From RGIG3009 sp045630285 (lineage in GTDB: Bacteria; Bacillota; Clostridia; Oscillospirales; Acutalibacteraceae), in the NCBI GenBank assembly GCA_045630285.1, contig JAZQSX010000032.1, forward strand, positions 6,383 to 70,382: a stretch of 64,000 nt of DNA. The letters run 5' to 3'. The notes beneath the pieces were generated by a model. The model saw only the letters and a program-made list of their open reading frames with translations, had not been told where the DNA came from and made no database searches. Positions 40,829 through 50,450 of the stretch are shown here, one piece after another. Made by a program: the position numbers and the translations under genes. Positions within the stretch are counted from its first letter, which is position 1, and every line of letters starts with the position of its first letter.

Positions 40829-43624
40829 TTACAGACCGAGCAGCGCGGCACAACGGGCGCACAAGCCGGCTGCTTCGCCGTCTTCCTTGACCGTATCGCT
40901 GTAGGACCAGCAGCGGCAGCACTTGCCGCCGTCAGCATGAGCCACCGAAACAGACAAGCCGTCCACCTCGCCGGTGTACTCACCGACGCCTTCGCCGCAA
41001 ACCTCAACCTGCGACACGATCAGCACGGTCGGCAGCTGGTCTTCCACCAATTTCACAAAAGACAACAGTTCCGGCTTACAATACAGCGTCACCTTCGCCT
41101 CCAGCGAGCTGCCGATCAGCTTGGCAGCACGGGCGGTCTCCAGCACTTTCTGCACATCGTCACGGATCGCATGAATGCGTGCCCACTTTTCTTCGAAAGC
41201 GGGATCGGAAACCAGCTTCGGCTGCGGGATCTCGTTAAGCAACACCGAACGAGCGTCGTCCTCGACCGTGTGCGGCATAAAGGACCAGATCTCTTCGGCG
41301 GTAAACGCCAGAATCGGAGCCAACATACGAGTCAACGTATTCAAGATCCGATAGATCGCCGTCTGTGCAGCACGGCGCTTTTCGCCGTCCTTCGCCTCGA
41401 CATACAGGCGATCCTTCAGTACATCTAAGTAGAAGTTGGACAGATCCACCACGCAGAAATGGTGCATCGCATAGAACGCATCGTGGAACTCGTAATTTTC
41501 ATACGCTTCACGCACGGTTGCCACGACCTGCTCCAAGCGAAGCAGTGCCCAGCGGTCAATATCCAGCAGCTTGTCATCCGCCACGCAATCCGTATTGGGA
41601 TCAAAGTCGTGCAGGTTGCCGAGGATGTAGCGTGCGGTATTGCGCACCTTACGATACGCCTCGGAGAGCTGCTTCAGAATATCCTTCGACAAACGAACGT
41701 CCACACGATAATCCAGCGAAGCGACCCACAAGCGCAGAATTTCCGCACCGTAGTCCTTAATAACCTCATCGGGTGCGATCGCATTGCCCAGCGATTTGTG
41801 CATCGCCTTACCCTCGCCGTCCACGACCCAACCGTGAGTCAGTACGGCCTTATACGGCGCCTTGCCGGTGCAAGCCACCGACGTCAGCAAGGAGGACTGG
41901 AACCAACCACGATACTGGTCAGCGCCCTCCATGTACAGATCGGCAGGATTGGTCAGCTCCGAACGCTCATCCAACACAGCGGCATGGGTGGAACCGGAGT
42001 CAAACCACACGTCCATAATATCGCTTTCCTTGCGGAAATGATGACCACCACAATGCGGGCAGGTCGCACCCTCGGGAAGGATCTCGTCCGCCTCGTGGGT
42101 ATACCAACCGTTGGAGCCCTCACGACGGAACAGCTCGGAAACGGATTTGATAAATTCGCCGTCGATGATCGGCTCGCCGCATTCCTCGCAATAGAAAATC
42201 GGGATCGGCACGCCCCACAAGCGTTGACGGGAAATACACCAGTCGCTGCGCTCACGCACCATCGAGGTGATGCGGTCCTCGCCCCAGGCAGGCATCCATT
42301 TCACTTCCTGAATGGCGCGCACAGCGTCGTCTTTGAAACTGTCTACCGAGCAGAACCACTGCGCCGTAGCACGGAACAGCACCGGCTTCTTGCAGCGCCA
42401 GCAGTGAGGATACTGGTGAACGATCTTCTTCATAGCGAGCAGCGAACCGGTCTTGTCCATATGAATGGCAATCGCTTTGTTCGCCTCGTCGGTCGTCATA
42501 CCGGCACAGATCGGGCCGGCCTCTTCGGTCATACGACCTTCGCCGTCAACCGGAACCACGATGCCAATCTGCTCGTATTTCTTACAGACGTTAAAGTCAT
42601 CCACACCGTGGCCGGGTGCCGTATGAACACAACCCGTGCCGCTCTCCAGCGTGACGTGATCACCCACAATGATCAGCGATTCACGGTCAAGGAACGGATG
42701 CTTCGCCGTCATATATTCCAATTCCTGACCCGTGAAGGTCGCCAGCACGGTGTAATCCGTGATACCGGCAGCCGCCAGCGTTTCCTCGGTCAGTGCTTCC
42801 GCCAGAATGTAATTCTCCTCGCCGCACTTGACCACCTGATAGGTGAAGTTCGGACCAAGGCAGATCGCCAGGTTCGCAGGCAACGTCCAGGTGGTGGTCG
42901 TCCAGATCACGAACGAAGTTTTCGCAGGGTCCACGCCCTTCGCAGACAACACGCCACGCTCGTCCGCCACCGGGAACTTAACGTACACCGAGTAGCAGGG
43001 ATCCTCACCGTATTCGATCTCCGCCTCTGCCAATGCCGTGTGGCATTCTGCGCACCAGTACACCGGCTTCAGGCCCTTATAAATGTACCCCTTGGTCGCC
43101 ATTTCGCCAAACACTTCGATCTGGCGGGCTTCAAACTCGGGGCGAAGGGTAATATACGGATTTTCCCAGTCACCAAGCACACCCAAACGCTTGAACTGCT
43201 CGGTCTGATCGTGAATATATCCCTCGGCGAACTCACGGCAAATGTCACGCAGCTCGACCGGAGACATCGACAACGCCTTGTCCACGCCAACCTTGGCACG
43301 TGCCTTCAATTCAATGGGCAGACCGTGCGTATCGAAGCCGGGTACAAACGGAGATTGGTAGCCACTCATATTGCGATAGCGCACGATCATATCCTTGATG
43401 ATCTTGTTGAGCGCCGTGCCAATGTGAATGTTACCGTTGGCGTACGGAGGGCCATCGTGCAGAACAAAACGGGGCTTACCCTCGTTCTTCTTCACGATCT
43501 CCTCATACGTATGCTCATTGTCCCACTTCTCGAGAAATTGCGGCTCCCGCTGCGGCAAATTACCACGCATCGGGAACTCGGTCTGGGGCAGATTCAGTGT
43601 CTGATTGTAATCCTGCTGTTGCAT
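40829..43624 (-). CDS. ileS: Isoleucyl-tRNA synthetase
   Basis: 931 residues, class I synthetase with CP1 editing domain. Seen: PYANGNIHIG at 60-69 (HIGH-type motif), the SGYQSPFVPGFDTHGLPIE segment, the editing-domain THE/TGCVHTAPGHGVDDF loop, the KMSKS-type GKAMHKSLGNAI, and a C-terminal zinc ribbon (CCRCWSY and LCARC). This is the typical bacterial type that binds zinc at its C-terminus. No T-box leader is present; it is co-transcribed after divIVA with a 30-base gap. Confidence 0.97.
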   Translation of the reverse strand: MQQQDYNQTLNLPQTEFPMRGNLPQREPQFLEKWDNEHTYEEIVKKNEGKPRFVLHDGPPYANGNIHIGTALNKIIKDMIVRYRNMSGYQSPFVPGFDTHGLPIELKARAKVGVDKALSMSPVELRDICREFAEGYIHDQTEQFKRLGVLGDWENPYITLRPEFEARQIEVFGEMATKGYIYKGLKPVYWCAECHTALAEAEIEYGEDPCYSVYVKFPVADERGVLSAKGVDPAKTSFVIWTTTTWTLPANLAICLGPNFTYQVVKCGEENYILAEALTEETLAAAGITDYTVLATFTGQELEYMTAKHPFLDRESLIIVGDHVTLESGTGCVHTAPGHGVDDFNVCKKYEQIGIVVPVDGEGRMTEEAGPICAGMTTDEANKAIAIHMDKTGSLLAMKKIVHQYPHCWRCKKPVLFRATAQWFCSVDSFKDDAVRAIQEVKWMPAWGEDRITSMVRERSDWCISRQRLWGVPIPIFYCEECGEPIIDGEFIKSVSELFRREGSNGWYTHEADEILPEGATCPHCGGHHFRKESDIMDVWFDSGSTHAAVLDERSELTNPADLYMEGADQYRGWFQSSLLTSVACTGKAPYKAVLTHGWVVDGEGKAMHKSLGNAIAPDEVIKDYGAEILRLWVASLDYRVDVRLSKDILKQLSEAYRKVRNTARYILGNLHDFDPNTDCVADDKLLDIDRWALLRLEQVVATVREAYENYEFHDAFYAMHHFCVVDLSNFYLDVLKDRLYVEAKDGEKRRAAQTAIYRILNTLTRMLAPILAFTAEEIWSFMPHTVEDDARSVLLNEIPQPKLVSDPAFEEKWARIHAIRDDVQKVLETARAAKLIGSSLEAKVTLYCKPELLSFVKLVEDQLPTVLIVSQVEVCGEGVGEYTGEVDGLSVSVAHADGGKCCRCWSYSDTVKEDGEAAGLCARCAALLGL

Positions 43625-43654
43625 TATTTTATCTCCTTTAGCAAACTGTTCGCA

Positions 43655-44422
43655 TTACTTGCGCTTTTTGCGACGGCTTTTCGGCTCATCGTCATCGTCT
43701 GCACTAATGTCATAGTCATTGCCGAACTTCAAATTCGAAAACCGTGAAACCGGTTTCATATCCTGTTCTTGCTCCGGGATCGCCACGACCTCTTCTACCG
43801 GCGGTGCCACGATCACGTTGTCATCGGCCGACGCTTCCTCCACCACGGGAATCGGGATCTCAGCCGTTACACTTTCCGGCGGAGCCACCGGAACGACCAC
43901 AGTCTCCTCCACCGGTTGTGCTTCCATCGGTTGCTCTTCAATCGGCTTCTCTTCAACCGGCTTTTCCTCAACCGTTTCTGCCTGCTCAGGAATCAAACGA
44001 AGCAGCTCCAGATGCTCCTTATACATCGTCAGCATACGTGCTTTGAACGCTGCAACCTCGTCCTGAACCTTCTTCAGTTCACGGCGAGCATCCTCGACCT
44101 GCGTCAGCACCTCCTGGTGCGCTTTTTCCGCTTCGCACTTCGCCTCGTCAATGATCTGCTGTGCCTTCACCGCAGCTTCACGAAGCACGTTGTCACCCGT
44201 ACGCTGTGCATTGAGCAAAGCGGAACGAATGGTATCCTCATCGTTGCGATACTCCACGAGCTTGTCGGCAAGTATCTTCATTTTTTGAGTGAGTTCCTCT
44301 TTTTCCTGCATCAACTGCTGGACGGTATCCACGCAAGCGTCAATAAAGTCGTCCACCTCTTCGGCACGATACCCACGGCCTCGGTTAAATTCAACGTTGC
44401 GAATACTCTCCAATGTCATCAT
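43655..44422 (-). CDS. divIVA: Cell division protein DivIVA
   Basis: 255 residues. The N-terminus (TLESIRNVEFNRGRGYRAEE, then VDDFIDACVDTVQQL) is the membrane-curvature-binding DivIVA domain, followed by a long coiled coil (~40-150) and an unusual acidic, Pro/Glu/Val-rich C-terminal half with short imperfect repeats of the form EEKP/EEQP and VEE, ending in a basic KSRRKKRK tail. Marks poles and division sites. Start ATG 44422 from AAGGAGG. Between ylmH and ileS, the standard Firmicute position. Confidence 0.93.
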   Translation of the reverse strand: MMTLESIRNVEFNRGRGYRAEEVDDFIDACVDTVQQLMQEKEELTQKMKILADKLVEYRNDEDTIRSALLNAQRTGDNVLREAAVKAQQIIDEAKCEAEKAHQEVLTQVEDARRELKKVQDEVAAFKARMLTMYKEHLELLRLIPEQAETVEEKPVEEKPIEEQPMEAQPVEETVVVPVAPPESVTAEIPIPVVEEASADDNVIVAPPVEEVVAIPEQEQDMKPVSRFSNLKFGNDYDISADDDDEPKSRRKKRK

Positions 44423-44445
44423 AAGAAACTCCTCCTTCAATCACA

Positions 44446-45213
44446 TTAAATATACTGTTCCAAGCGAACGATCAGCCGCCCTTTACGGGTCGGCGGACCG
44501 ATTTGTGCCACACGAAACCGTCCCGAACCCCGCACCGACAGCACGTCTCCTTCACTGACAGTGGCCGAGCCGGAGAGTGCCGGCATATGGTTCAGCGAAA
44601 CCGCTCCGGCGGCAATACGACGCGCCGCTTCCTCACGAGACGTGCGCAACGCAACGTGCAGTACGGCATCCAAGCGAGGGGACGGCACCGTATCCTGCCA
44701 TTCACGGAACTCCCGCCGCACGACGATCTCACCGCTGTACGGGTATTCGGCTTTGACGCCCTCCGAACCGATTTTCGTCACCGATTCCGCCAAAAAAGGC
44801 GCCAGTTCTTCATCCGCCAGCACGATCGACAATCCCGGGGTACAAACGATATCCCCCACTTTATCACGGCGGATCCCCGTTGCCAACACCGCACCCAGTA
44901 CATCGCGGTGCGTGAGGTTGGCGATCGCACGGTAGCGGAAAGCGACGGCACGAATGGGAAAATCGTCCTCGTTTATCGGGATAAACGAGGGGAAAACGCC
45001 CAAAATCGTGCGTTCTGCAGTCGAATAGCCACCAAAAAACAGGGCGTCCGACATGCCCTTTTCATGCAAGACGGCTCGTGCCACCGCTTGTTGATGTTCA
45101 TCAAGGAAGCCAACAAAACGGGGACACGAGCGTACGTTACACAGATAACATGCATCCTCTATGCGGGCGCGCAGCAGTGCGTCCTCCTCGGATACATCAG
45201 AAATACAGGCCAT
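44446..45213 (-). CDS. ylmH: YlmH-type S4-domain RNA-binding protein
   Basis: 255 residues. C-terminal S4 domain (~175-245: SPRLDAVLHVALRTSREEAA, AAGAVSLNHMPALSGSATVS, RVAQIGPPTRKGRLIVRLEQ) and an N-terminal alpha/beta part (FLDEHQQAVARAVLHEKGMS). It belongs to the YlmH/RqcH-associated family near divIVA; homologues act in ribosome quality control. It overlaps the end of sepF by 17 bases and starts at ATG 45213 with GGAG close upstream. Confidence 0.92.
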   Translation of the reverse strand: MACISDVSEEDALLRARIEDACYLCNVRSCPRFVGFLDEHQQAVARAVLHEKGMSDALFFGGYSTAERTILGVFPSFIPINEDDFPIRAVAFRYRAIANLTHRDVLGAVLATGIRRDKVGDIVCTPGLSIVLADEELAPFLAESVTKIGSEGVKAEYPYSGEIVVRREFREWQDTVPSPRLDAVLHVALRTSREEAARRIAAGAVSLNHMPALSGSATVSEGDVLSVRGSGRFRVAQIGPPTRKGRLIVRLEQYI

Positions 45214-45634
45214 TGTTCTCCAGTTCGTCCAACAGATCACCCATAAAGCCTACGTTGTAGGGCGTGATGATATAGGTGCAGTTGGCGACCTTCTTGATCT
45301 GACCGTCGTTGGCATACGCCACGCCGCTCAGGAAGTCGAGAATGCGGCGAGCCACATCCTTGTTGGAAGATTCCAAATTGAGAACCACCGTGCGCTTGGC
45401 GTTCAGGTGGTCAGCGATGGTGCTGGCATCGTCAAAGCGCTCCGGCTTCACCAGAACGACCTGCAGCTGTGCCGTAGCGTGGATGTTGACAACCTTGTTG
45501 CCTTTGCGTACAGCATCCTGCTCCGCCGTGTGATCGGAAGAACGGGACATCAGTTCCGTGGTGCCCTCCTCCTGTACTTCGCGCTCGTCTTCCGCATCAC
45601 CGAGAAGATCCTGCAATTTTCCGAAAAGACCCAT
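45197..45634 (-). CDS. sepF: Cell division protein SepF
   Basis: 145 residues. N-terminal amphipathic membrane anchor (MGLFGKLQDLLGDAEDE) followed by the SepF core: QLQVVLVKPERFDDASTIAD, VVLNLESSNKDVARRILDFL, GVAYANDGQIKKVANCTYII. It bundles FtsZ and ties it to the membrane. GGAGG precedes the ATG. Neighbouring yggS, ylmH and divIVA complete the usual division cluster. Confidence 0.95.
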   Translation of the reverse strand: MGLFGKLQDLLGDAEDEREVQEEGTTELMSRSSDHTAEQDAVRKGNKVVNIHATAQLQVVLVKPERFDDASTIADHLNAKRTVVLNLESSNKDVARRILDFLSGVAYANDGQIKKVANCTYIITPYNVGFMGDLLDELENNGLYF

Positions 45635-45650
45635 GGTTATTTCCTCCTAC

Positions 45651-46379
45651 TTACTTAATATACTCTCTTGCTCCGAAGATTGCCGAACCGATCCGGACCA
45701 GCGTCGATCCTTCACGGATAGCTTCCACGTAATCCATTGACATACCCATGGACAAAATCTCCATAGTTATATTATCTACGTTTTTGTCCTTAATGTCAAT
45801 AAACAGTTTCCTCATTTGCGAAAAAATTGCACGTTTTTCCGCTTCCGAGGGCAAAATCGGCGGAATTGTCATCAATCCACGCACCCGAATACCCTCAAGC
45901 GTCGCCATTTGCTCCAAAAGCTTTGGCAACTCCTGCACCGAAACGCCGCTTTTGGACTCCTCACCGCCGATGTTTACTTCCACCAGCACATCTACCGATC
46001 CCCGGGGCGTTTTCAGCGCCGCATCGGATATGGCACGTGCCAATCGCTCACTGTCGACCGATTGGATCATATCCACCTCGCCGACGATCCGTTTGACCTT
46101 ATTCGTCTGCAGGTGGCCGATCAGATGTGCCTGCACGCCATCCAATTGCAGAGCGTCCCGTTTTTCCAAGAACTCCTGCACCCGGTTCTCGCCGATACAG
46201 GTGATACCACACGTCAAAGCGGCGTTGATACGTTCGGGCGGCACCGTTTTCGTTACCGCCATCAGCGTTACCTCTTCACGGCGACGGCCGGCGGCGAGAC
46301 ACGCCTCCCGGATCTGTTCTTCGATGCGCTGCAAATTGTCACGGATATAGTCAAACTCACTTGACAAGCTTGCCGTCAT
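45651..46379 (-). CDS. yggS: PLP homeostasis protein YggS
   Basis: 242 residues, single alanine-racemase-type barrel. Pyridoxal phosphate Lys44 lies in VTLMAVTKTVPPERI, then IGENRVQEFLEKRD, IGHLQTNKVKRIV, VNIGGEESKSGVS and the RGLMTIPPILPSE loop. The family balances PLP pools and keto-acid homeostasis. The start lies inside the end of the HlyD-like gene; ribosome-binding site GGAGAGGA. Part of the sepF cluster. Confidence 0.95.
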   Translation of the reverse strand: MTASLSSEFDYIRDNLQRIEEQIREACLAAGRRREEVTLMAVTKTVPPERINAALTCGITCIGENRVQEFLEKRDALQLDGVQAHLIGHLQTNKVKRIVGEVDMIQSVDSERLARAISDAALKTPRGSVDVLVEVNIGGEESKSGVSVQELPKLLEQMATLEGIRVRGLMTIPPILPSEAEKRAIFSQMRKLFIDIKDKNVDNITMEILSMGMSMDYVEAIREGSTLVRIGSAIFGAREYIK

Positions 46380-47577
46380 ACAGATCCTCTCCCTTGATCA
46401 CCATTTTATCATACAGTTGTGCATAGGATGTATCATCCAGGATTTCACATACTGAAATCTTGTTCTTCTCATCGTGGTACAGCACGTGGACTCGACGAAA
46501 TGCCAGCACGTTGCCCACTTGCACGTAGACACCCGGCTCCTGCTTTTCGTTGAAATGAATCGAATCGTCCGGAATACGGATACCGTTATACTCCTTGATA
46601 CGGATTTCGATCTGCTCCACACGGATCGTGGACAGCTCCTGGCTCATATTCGTGCATTTGAAGATCAGTGCCGCTGTATCGTCGGTATTTTTATTGATCG
46701 CCGTCAACGTCATCGGAATAGCGTCACCGCTGACAAACGGCATCTTCACCTCCAGCCGACCGCCGATGCTGAGGCCTTCGGCTTTGGACAGCGGCACCGT
46801 ACACGCCAGAAACCACTCGTAGTCACCAACGATTTTACCCAGTCCCGTTTGCTCTGCTTCCGGCTGGTAATTGATGACGTTGTTGATATCGTCCACTGTA
46901 AGCTTGGTTACGTCATCGGTAACACACAGCGACTCATAGCCGTCCAAATGACTGATAAAATAACCCGCCGCAGGAGAAGAAACCGTGCCGATCGCCGCCT
47001 CAAACGTGCCGGCCAGCTCCCGTCTTTCCTGCCGTAATGCATTCAGCCGCTCGTCAAAGTTTTTGACGTTGCCGATCGTTAATTGCTTTTTATTAAGCAG
47101 CTCCAGCAAGCGAGCGTGCAGTTTCTCCATTTCTTGGAAATCCGAGGATTGCGCCTCTTCCGCAATGTTCAGCCACACTTCGTTGATCTGGTGCTTGATC
47201 GTCGACAGATTCACACGGTTGGAGGTGCCTTGGGCATTGATCGATTCCAGCGCCTCGATCTCCGCATCCAACAGATTCAACTGCTGCTGGCGCAGGGCAT
47301 CGTCCTCACTGCGGTAAATTTCCGCCAGCGCGCCGTGACGGGATACCCGTCCACCGTTTTGAATGGTGTAGAACAGATGTCCCTCCGGCTTATCCGGAAC
47401 GACCGTTTCGGTGCGGTATACCACGCCCACGGTCTCTACCGTTTGATACCCGGTGGCACGCACGATCGTTTCCGTCTCAAGAGGTGACACTAAAACCAGA
47501 TAGCTCTGCACCGCAACGTACACCAGCACCAGCGCCGCTGCGGCAATGTGCAATATTCGTTTAACAACAGGATTCAT
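46357..47577 (-). CDS. HlyD/MFP-like membrane fusion protein
   Basis: 406 residues. One N-terminal membrane anchor (~5-30, ILHIAAAALVLVYVAVQSYL) and an extracellular part with the barrel-sandwich hybrid split around a long helical hairpin (~80-200), fitting HlyD-type adaptors. No transporter partner sits beside it; instead it is wedged in the division operon upstream of yggS, as in related Clostridia. Role there is unknown. Start ATG 47577 with GAGGAGG; the longer reading upstream overlaps miaA. Confidence 0.8.
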   Translation of the reverse strand: MNPVVKRILHIAAAALVLVYVAVQSYLVLVSPLETETIVRATGYQTVETVGVVYRTETVVPDKPEGHLFYTIQNGGRVSRHGALAEIYRSEDDALRQQQLNLLDAEIEALESINAQGTSNRVNLSTIKHQINEVWLNIAEEAQSSDFQEMEKLHARLLELLNKKQLTIGNVKNFDERLNALRQERRELAGTFEAAIGTVSSPAAGYFISHLDGYESLCVTDDVTKLTVDDINNVINYQPEAEQTGLGKIVGDYEWFLACTVPLSKAEGLSIGGRLEVKMPFVSGDAIPMTLTAINKNTDDTAALIFKCTNMSQELSTIRVEQIEIRIKEYNGIRIPDDSIHFNEKQEPGVYVQVGNVLAFRRVHVLYHDEKNKISVCEILDDTSYAQLYDKMVIKGEDLYDGKLVK

Positions 47578-47594
47578 ACGTGCCACCTCCTCTT

Positions 47595-48524
47595 TTATAG
47601 TGTTTCTCGAATCAACCGCTCTGCGGCATCGACAAGACCGCCGTCGTCCACGTACAGCGGTGTCAGCCACGGCTCACGCCGAAACCACGACAGCTGTCGC
47701 TTGGCGTACCGTCGGCTTCCCTGCCGAATGGCATCCGCCGCCGTTTCCAGTGAGACTTCACCGTCAAAATACGGATCCAATTCCTTGTAACCGATTGCCT
47801 GACGAATGGTATCGGCGTGCGGCTGAGAACGAAGCCACCTTGCTTCTTGCAGCAAGCCTTGCTCCAGCATCACGGTCACACGTCGGTCGATACGCTCGTA
47901 CAACACCGCCCGATCACGGAAATCCAACCGCATACCGCACACCCGATACGGCGACGGTTGACGGCGGGATTCCTCATTCTGCTGTGTGATCGTGCGGCCC
48001 GTCGTCCGATAGATTTCAAGCGCCCGCACGATACGCCCCCGATCATTGGGATGCAGCCGCGCCGCTGTGGCAGGGTCGATCTTTTCCAATTCCTGCAGTA
48101 GTATCTCGGTTCCTTCATCTTCGGCACGCCGATTCAGCTCTTCCCGCACCGCACGGTCAGCGGGCTGTTCTTCATATTGAAGATTGTCCACGACCGCCTG
48201 AATATACAGCCCCGTTCCACCACACAGCACGGGCAGCTTGCCCCGACCGTGAACCTCACGGATCGTTTCGTGTGCCGCTTCAGTATAGCGTGCTACGCTG
48301 TACGACGCCTCCGGGGGAAGAAATCCCATCAGATGATGCGGGATCCCTGCCATTTCGTCCACGGTGGGACGTGCGGTACCGACCCGCAAGCCGTCGTAGA
48401 CCTGCATAGAGTCCGCCGAGATGACCTCACCGTGAAAGCGTCGGCACAATTCGACAGCCAACGCCGTTTTACCAGAGGCTGTCGGGCCGGCGATTACCAC
48501 CAGCGGTATCTGACCTACCGACAT
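47595..48524 (-). CDS. miaA: tRNA dimethylallyltransferase
   Basis: 309 residues. Adds the isopentenyl group to A37 of tRNAs reading U-initial codons. Seen: P-loop GPTASGKT at 13-20, EVISADSMQVYDGLRVGTAR, AGIPHHLMGFLPPEASYSVA, VLCGGTGLYIQAVVD, and the C-terminal IGYKELDPYF and RRYAKRQLSWFRRE. Modified by MiaB later in the same operon. AAAGGAG precedes ATG 48524; the extended reading to 48572 runs into mutL. Confidence 0.96.
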   Translation of the reverse strand: MSVGQIPLVVIAGPTASGKTALAVELCRRFHGEVISADSMQVYDGLRVGTARPTVDEMAGIPHHLMGFLPPEASYSVARYTEAAHETIREVHGRGKLPVLCGGTGLYIQAVVDNLQYEEQPADRAVREELNRRAEDEGTEILLQELEKIDPATAARLHPNDRGRIVRALEIYRTTGRTITQQNEESRRQPSPYRVCGMRLDFRDRAVLYERIDRRVTVMLEQGLLQEARWLRSQPHADTIRQAIGYKELDPYFDGEVSLETAADAIRQGSRRYAKRQLSWFRREPWLTPLYVDDGGLVDAAERLIRETL

Positions 48525-48537
48525 GGTCACGTCTCCT

Positions 48538-50433
48538 TTATACAATACGTCCAAACTGCTTTTCGATCTCACGGGCGGTCAACTCAAAGCACACGGGACG
48601 GCCGTGAGGGCAGGTGCGAATATCGTCTTCATACAACACCCGTTCTGCCAACTTCTGCAGCTCCTGCGGCGTGCTTCCGTCGCCGCCCTTGACGGCGGCA
48701 CGGCACGCCACCGAATGATAGATCCAATCCAAACGGGCGGTCGTGACCTCACGACGGCCGCTGAGCAGTCCACCGGCGATCTCACGCAGGCTTTCCGCAA
48801 TGTCGCCGTCAGCAAGCACCATCGGCACCGTGCGGACCAGCAGCGATCCGCCGCCAAATTCCTCTACGTCAAACCCGGCCTCTGCCAACGCATCACCCGC
48901 CGTCAAAAGAGCGTCCAGTTCCTCCCGACTAAGTGCCACCGTCAAAGGTGCGAGCAATAACTGTGCATCACTGTGATCGGCTTTGCGCAATTCGTTATAC
49001 AAAATCCGCTCGTGAGCGGCATGCTTGTCAATAAAATATACCGAGCCTCGCCATTCCGCTACAATGTAGGTGTGTAACACCTCACCTACCAGCCGTACCG
49101 GCTCGGGGGCCTCCACCAACGTCGGTTCCTCCGCCGTCACCACCGTGACGGGCGCTGCCACCTCGGGCAGAGGCGCTTTTTTCTCTTTTTCAGTGATTGG
49201 TCGGAAAAACTCCTGCGACAGCGGTGCTTCGTCACGCAACACCGCCGTGTTCGTCATCGGGCGGCGCTGCCATAGCGGCGTGGCCGGACGAGGTGCCGTG
49301 GCGGGCGGCAACGGCTGCTTTTCCGACAGCGGTGCCGTGCTGACCGTATGTGCGATCTGCTTGGCGGTCGGTGCCGCCGTACGAGGAACAGCCTCCGGCA
49401 TCGGCTCACGCACCGGTGCCGCAAACGTCGCTTGCTTCGGTGCCCCGTCGCCATCCAAGGCGGATTTGACACCGTGATACACTGCGTCAAATACCGGCTT
49501 CTCATTCACAAACCGCACTTCGATCTTGGCGGGATGCACGTTGGCATCCACCGTTTCGGGCGGCATATCAATATTCATCACACAGGCGGGGAACTTGCCC
49601 ACCATGACGGCACCTTTATACGCCTGCTCCAGCGCCGCCATTGCCGTACGGGTCTTAACATAACGTCCGTTGATAAAGAAATGCTGCATCGTACGATTGG
49701 CACGGGCGGCGGTAGCACGGCAAATATAGCCGTGCACGTGAATACCTCCCAGCGTATACTCGATCGGGATCAGCGTTTTGGCAAATTCCCTGCCGAGCAC
49801 CGCACCGATGCAGGAATACAGATCGTTGTCGCCCGGGGTCAGCAGTTCTTCCCGTCCCTCACGAATAAAGCGGAAAGAAATTTCAGGGTGCGATAACGCC
49901 AGACGATCTACCACACCGGCGACGGCATTCGCCTCGCCGACGTCTTTTTTGAGAAATTTCATACGTGCAGGGACATTATAAAACAAATCCTGCACACAAA
50001 TTGTCGAACCACGGGGGCAACCGGCATCCGTCAGCGAGATCTCCTCACCGCCCTCCAGCCGATAGCACGTACCCGCCAATTCGTCCTCCGTGCGGGTGGT
50101 CAGCTCTACACGGGACACGGCAGCAATCGACGCCAACGCCTCGCCACGGAATCCAAGCGTACCGATCCGCTCCAGATCCGCTTCCTCACGGATCTTGCTG
50201 GTAGCGTGGCGCAAAAACGCCGTCGGCACATCCTCACGGGCAAAGCCACAGCCGTTATCCGACACGGATAAAAAGGCGACGCCGCCGTTTTTGATTTCCA
50301 CCGTGATTGAGGTTGCACCGGCATCGATCGCATTTTCAACCAATTCTTTCACGACCGATGAAGGCCGTTCCACCACCTCGCCGGCGGCAATCAGTTCAGC
50401 AGTATGCTTGTCCAACACCTGTATCTTCGCCAC
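48538..50433 (-). CDS. mutL: DNA mismatch repair protein MutL
   Basis: 631 residues. N-terminal GHKL ATPase with VVERPSSVVKELVENAIDAG, VSDNGCGFAREDVPTAFLRH and TLGFRGEALASIAAVS; linker of low complexity (~340-440); C-terminal dimerisation domain with VYFIDKHAAHERILYNEL and the endonuclease motif region ending near ACRAAVKGGD and CPHGRPVCFEL. The C-terminal DKHAAHERI-like and CPHGRP motifs suggest a nicking-competent MutL, as in bacteria lacking MutH. GTG start after AAAGGAGG; mutS is upstream. Confidence 0.96.
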   Translation of the reverse strand: MAKIQVLDKHTAELIAAGEVVERPSSVVKELVENAIDAGATSITVEIKNGGVAFLSVSDNGCGFAREDVPTAFLRHATSKIREEADLERIGTLGFRGEALASIAAVSRVELTTRTEDELAGTCYRLEGGEEISLTDAGCPRGSTICVQDLFYNVPARMKFLKKDVGEANAVAGVVDRLALSHPEISFRFIREGREELLTPGDNDLYSCIGAVLGREFAKTLIPIEYTLGGIHVHGYICRATAARANRTMQHFFINGRYVKTRTAMAALEQAYKGAVMVGKFPACVMNIDMPPETVDANVHPAKIEVRFVNEKPVFDAVYHGVKSALDGDGAPKQATFAAPVREPMPEAVPRTAAPTAKQIAHTVSTAPLSEKQPLPPATAPRPATPLWQRRPMTNTAVLRDEAPLSQEFFRPITEKEKKAPLPEVAAPVTVVTAEEPTLVEAPEPVRLVGEVLHTYIVAEWRGSVYFIDKHAAHERILYNELRKADHSDAQLLLAPLTVALSREELDALLTAGDALAEAGFDVEEFGGGSLLVRTVPMVLADGDIAESLREIAGGLLSGRREVTTARLDWIYHSVACRAAVKGGDGSTPQELQKLAERVLYEDDIRTCPHGRPVCFELTAREIEKQFGRIV

Positions 50434-50450
50434 GGTGCTTCCTCCTTTCG

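Noticed and set aside
43625..43654. T-box leader for ileS (and similarly for proS at 12612-12629).
   Set aside because: Gaps of 30 and 18 bases are far too short for a T-box.
41459..43747. 762-codon open frame on the plus strand opposite ileS.
   Set aside because: Antisense shadow of ileS with no ribosome-binding site or recognisable domain.
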